From the NCBI RefSeq assembly GCF_003605385.1, contig NZ_QYTV02000010.1, positions 22,779-86,778 of the forward strand: a DNA stretch of 64,000 nucleotides, read 5' to 3'. The stretch comes from Siminovitchia acidinfaciens (GTDB lineage Bacteria > Bacillota > Bacilli > Bacillales > Bacillaceae_C). Of this stretch, positions 63,551 to 64,000 are shown piece after piece (within the stretch, counting starts at the first letter, position 1; the number at the start of each line of letters is the position of its first letter). The notes beneath the pieces were generated by a model. The model searched no databases and was not told the origin of the DNA. It saw only the letters and a list, made by a program, of their open reading frames with translations. Position numbers and translations under genes: made by a program.

Positions 63551-64000
63551 TCAGAAGGTAGTAATATGATGCCTGACGGCAAAAATCGCTGCCTGCGTCC
63601 GATCTCTTAGTTCAAGCTTACTTATTAAATTGGACACATGGTTTTTGACAGTGCCTTCGGAAATAAATAGTTCTGTAGCAATTTCTTTATTGTTTAAGCC
63701 TAGGCCTAGTTTATTTAACACTTCCAGCTCGCGTTCCGTCAATTCATTTATGACCGAAGGAACAGCTTCGACAACATGACCTGACGTTTGATTCTTTCTC
63801 ACCTCTTTTACAATCTCAGCAGTCAATTCTTTGGGCAAGACCATGCCTCCTGATTGGACAGTCATTATGGCCTGTACGATTGCATCTGTGGGCATGTCTT
63901 TTAGCAGGTAGCCGCTAGCCCCTTCTTCCAAGGCTTCGAAAATGATGTCGCTGTCATTGAATGTAGTGAGCATCAATACTTTTGTTTCGGGCAATGAGGC
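63551..64000 (-). CDS. lnrK: NarL/LuxR-family response regulator (LnrK-like), partial
   Basis: Cut by the window end; about 150 C-terminal residues are seen. The receiver part ends with ASGYLLKDMPTDAIVQAI, whose Lys is the conserved signalling residue. The LuxR helix-turn-helix is complete (LTERELEVLNKLGLGLNNKEIATELFISEGTVKNHVSNLISKLELRDRTQA). Upstream of an ABC exporter of the LnrLMN kind, so it probably activates it in response to its membrane kinase, which should lie beyond the window. Confidence 0.85.
   Translation of the reverse strand, partial: ASLPETKVLMLTTFNDSDIIFEALEEGASGYLLKDMPTDAIVQAIMTVQSGGMVLPKELTAEIVKEVRKNQTSGHVVEAVPSVINELTERELEVLNKLGLGLNNKEIATELFISEGTVKNHVSNLISKLELRDRTQAAIFAVRHHITTF

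Noticed and set aside
1-64000. Riboswitch, T-box, tRNA or rRNA
   Set aside because: No T-box core, no typical riboswitch consensus and no tRNA cloverleaf was recognised by eye; an Infernal/tRNAscan run would be decisive.

Overview
The window reads as the chromosome of an aerobic, spore-forming member of the Bacillaceae (low-to-moderate GC Firmicute). Evidence: AGGAGG-type ribosome sites, GTG/TTG starts, many Rho-independent terminators, Bce-type and Lnr-type antibiotic-defence modules, a PdxS/MocR pair, a yod/abl-like lysine-catabolic operon and a spore-type cluster of GerP-like and small heat-shock proteins. There are no rRNA, tRNA, phage or IS genes. I see four copies or part-copies of a dispersed non-coding repeat (1-205, 9175-9345, 50678-50745, 63308-63436). 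The two outer copies share about 50 bp in inverted orientation at the two ends of the window.

Layout. 0-4.4 kb: two lipoproteins, a PH-like/WYL regulator pair and a quinone-oxidoreductase-like MDR enzyme, all on the minus strand. 4.7-9.2 kb: a BceRS-BceAB peptide-sensing and detoxification module with a perfect palindrome between the regulator and transporter genes. 9.5-11.2 kb: an HrtBA-like efflux pair with an HssR-like direct repeat upstream. 11.3-18.2 kb: a TraB-family protein, then a sigma-54 activator divergent from a textbook -24/-12 promoter. That promoter drives a decayed carbamoylase/hydantoinase-type gene, an M20 deacylase and an MHS-type MFS transporter. 18.5-19.2 kb: two small proteins.

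19.4-33.3 kb: a catabolic island with an AtoE-like carrier, a polar amino-acid ABC importer, a PucR-family regulator, and a yodTSRQP-like operon for N6-acetyl-beta-lysine breakdown. The operon holds aminotransferase, CoA-transferase A and B, thiolase, M20 deacetylase, AblB acetyltransferase and an NhaC antiporter. The lysine 2,3-aminomutase expected beside AblB is missing. A TTATAC-N5-GTATAA inverted repeat lies before AtoE, before the ABC importer and before pucR. Three intergenic arrays of about 20-bp repeats lie in the same island.

33.5-45.4 kb: an NSS transporter, a lone pdxS divergent from a PdxR-like MocR regulator (no pdxT), a serine hydrolase, an LLM flavoenzyme, and a GntR/UTRA-TRAP-iron alcohol dehydrogenase operon with a DasR/NagR-like operator. 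45.4-50.7 kb: a PhnA-like protein, a DUF4153 membrane protein, a YerD-like glutamate synthase-family protein, a broken GGDEF gene and a Cys-rich small protein.

50.8-54.3 kb: a metallophosphoesterase and the most unusual locus, a six-gene minus-strand operon of three GerPA/GerPF-like proteins, two alpha-crystallin-like proteins and a GerPC-like coiled-coil protein. A 39-residue Cys-rich ORF missed by length filters lies upstream. 54.6-64 kb: a VOC protein, a GAF-GAF-PAS histidine kinase, a YlmD-type laccase-domain protein, SelO, and an LnrK-LnrLMN-like (linearmycin-resistance type) regulator and ABC exporter; the regulator is cut by the window end.
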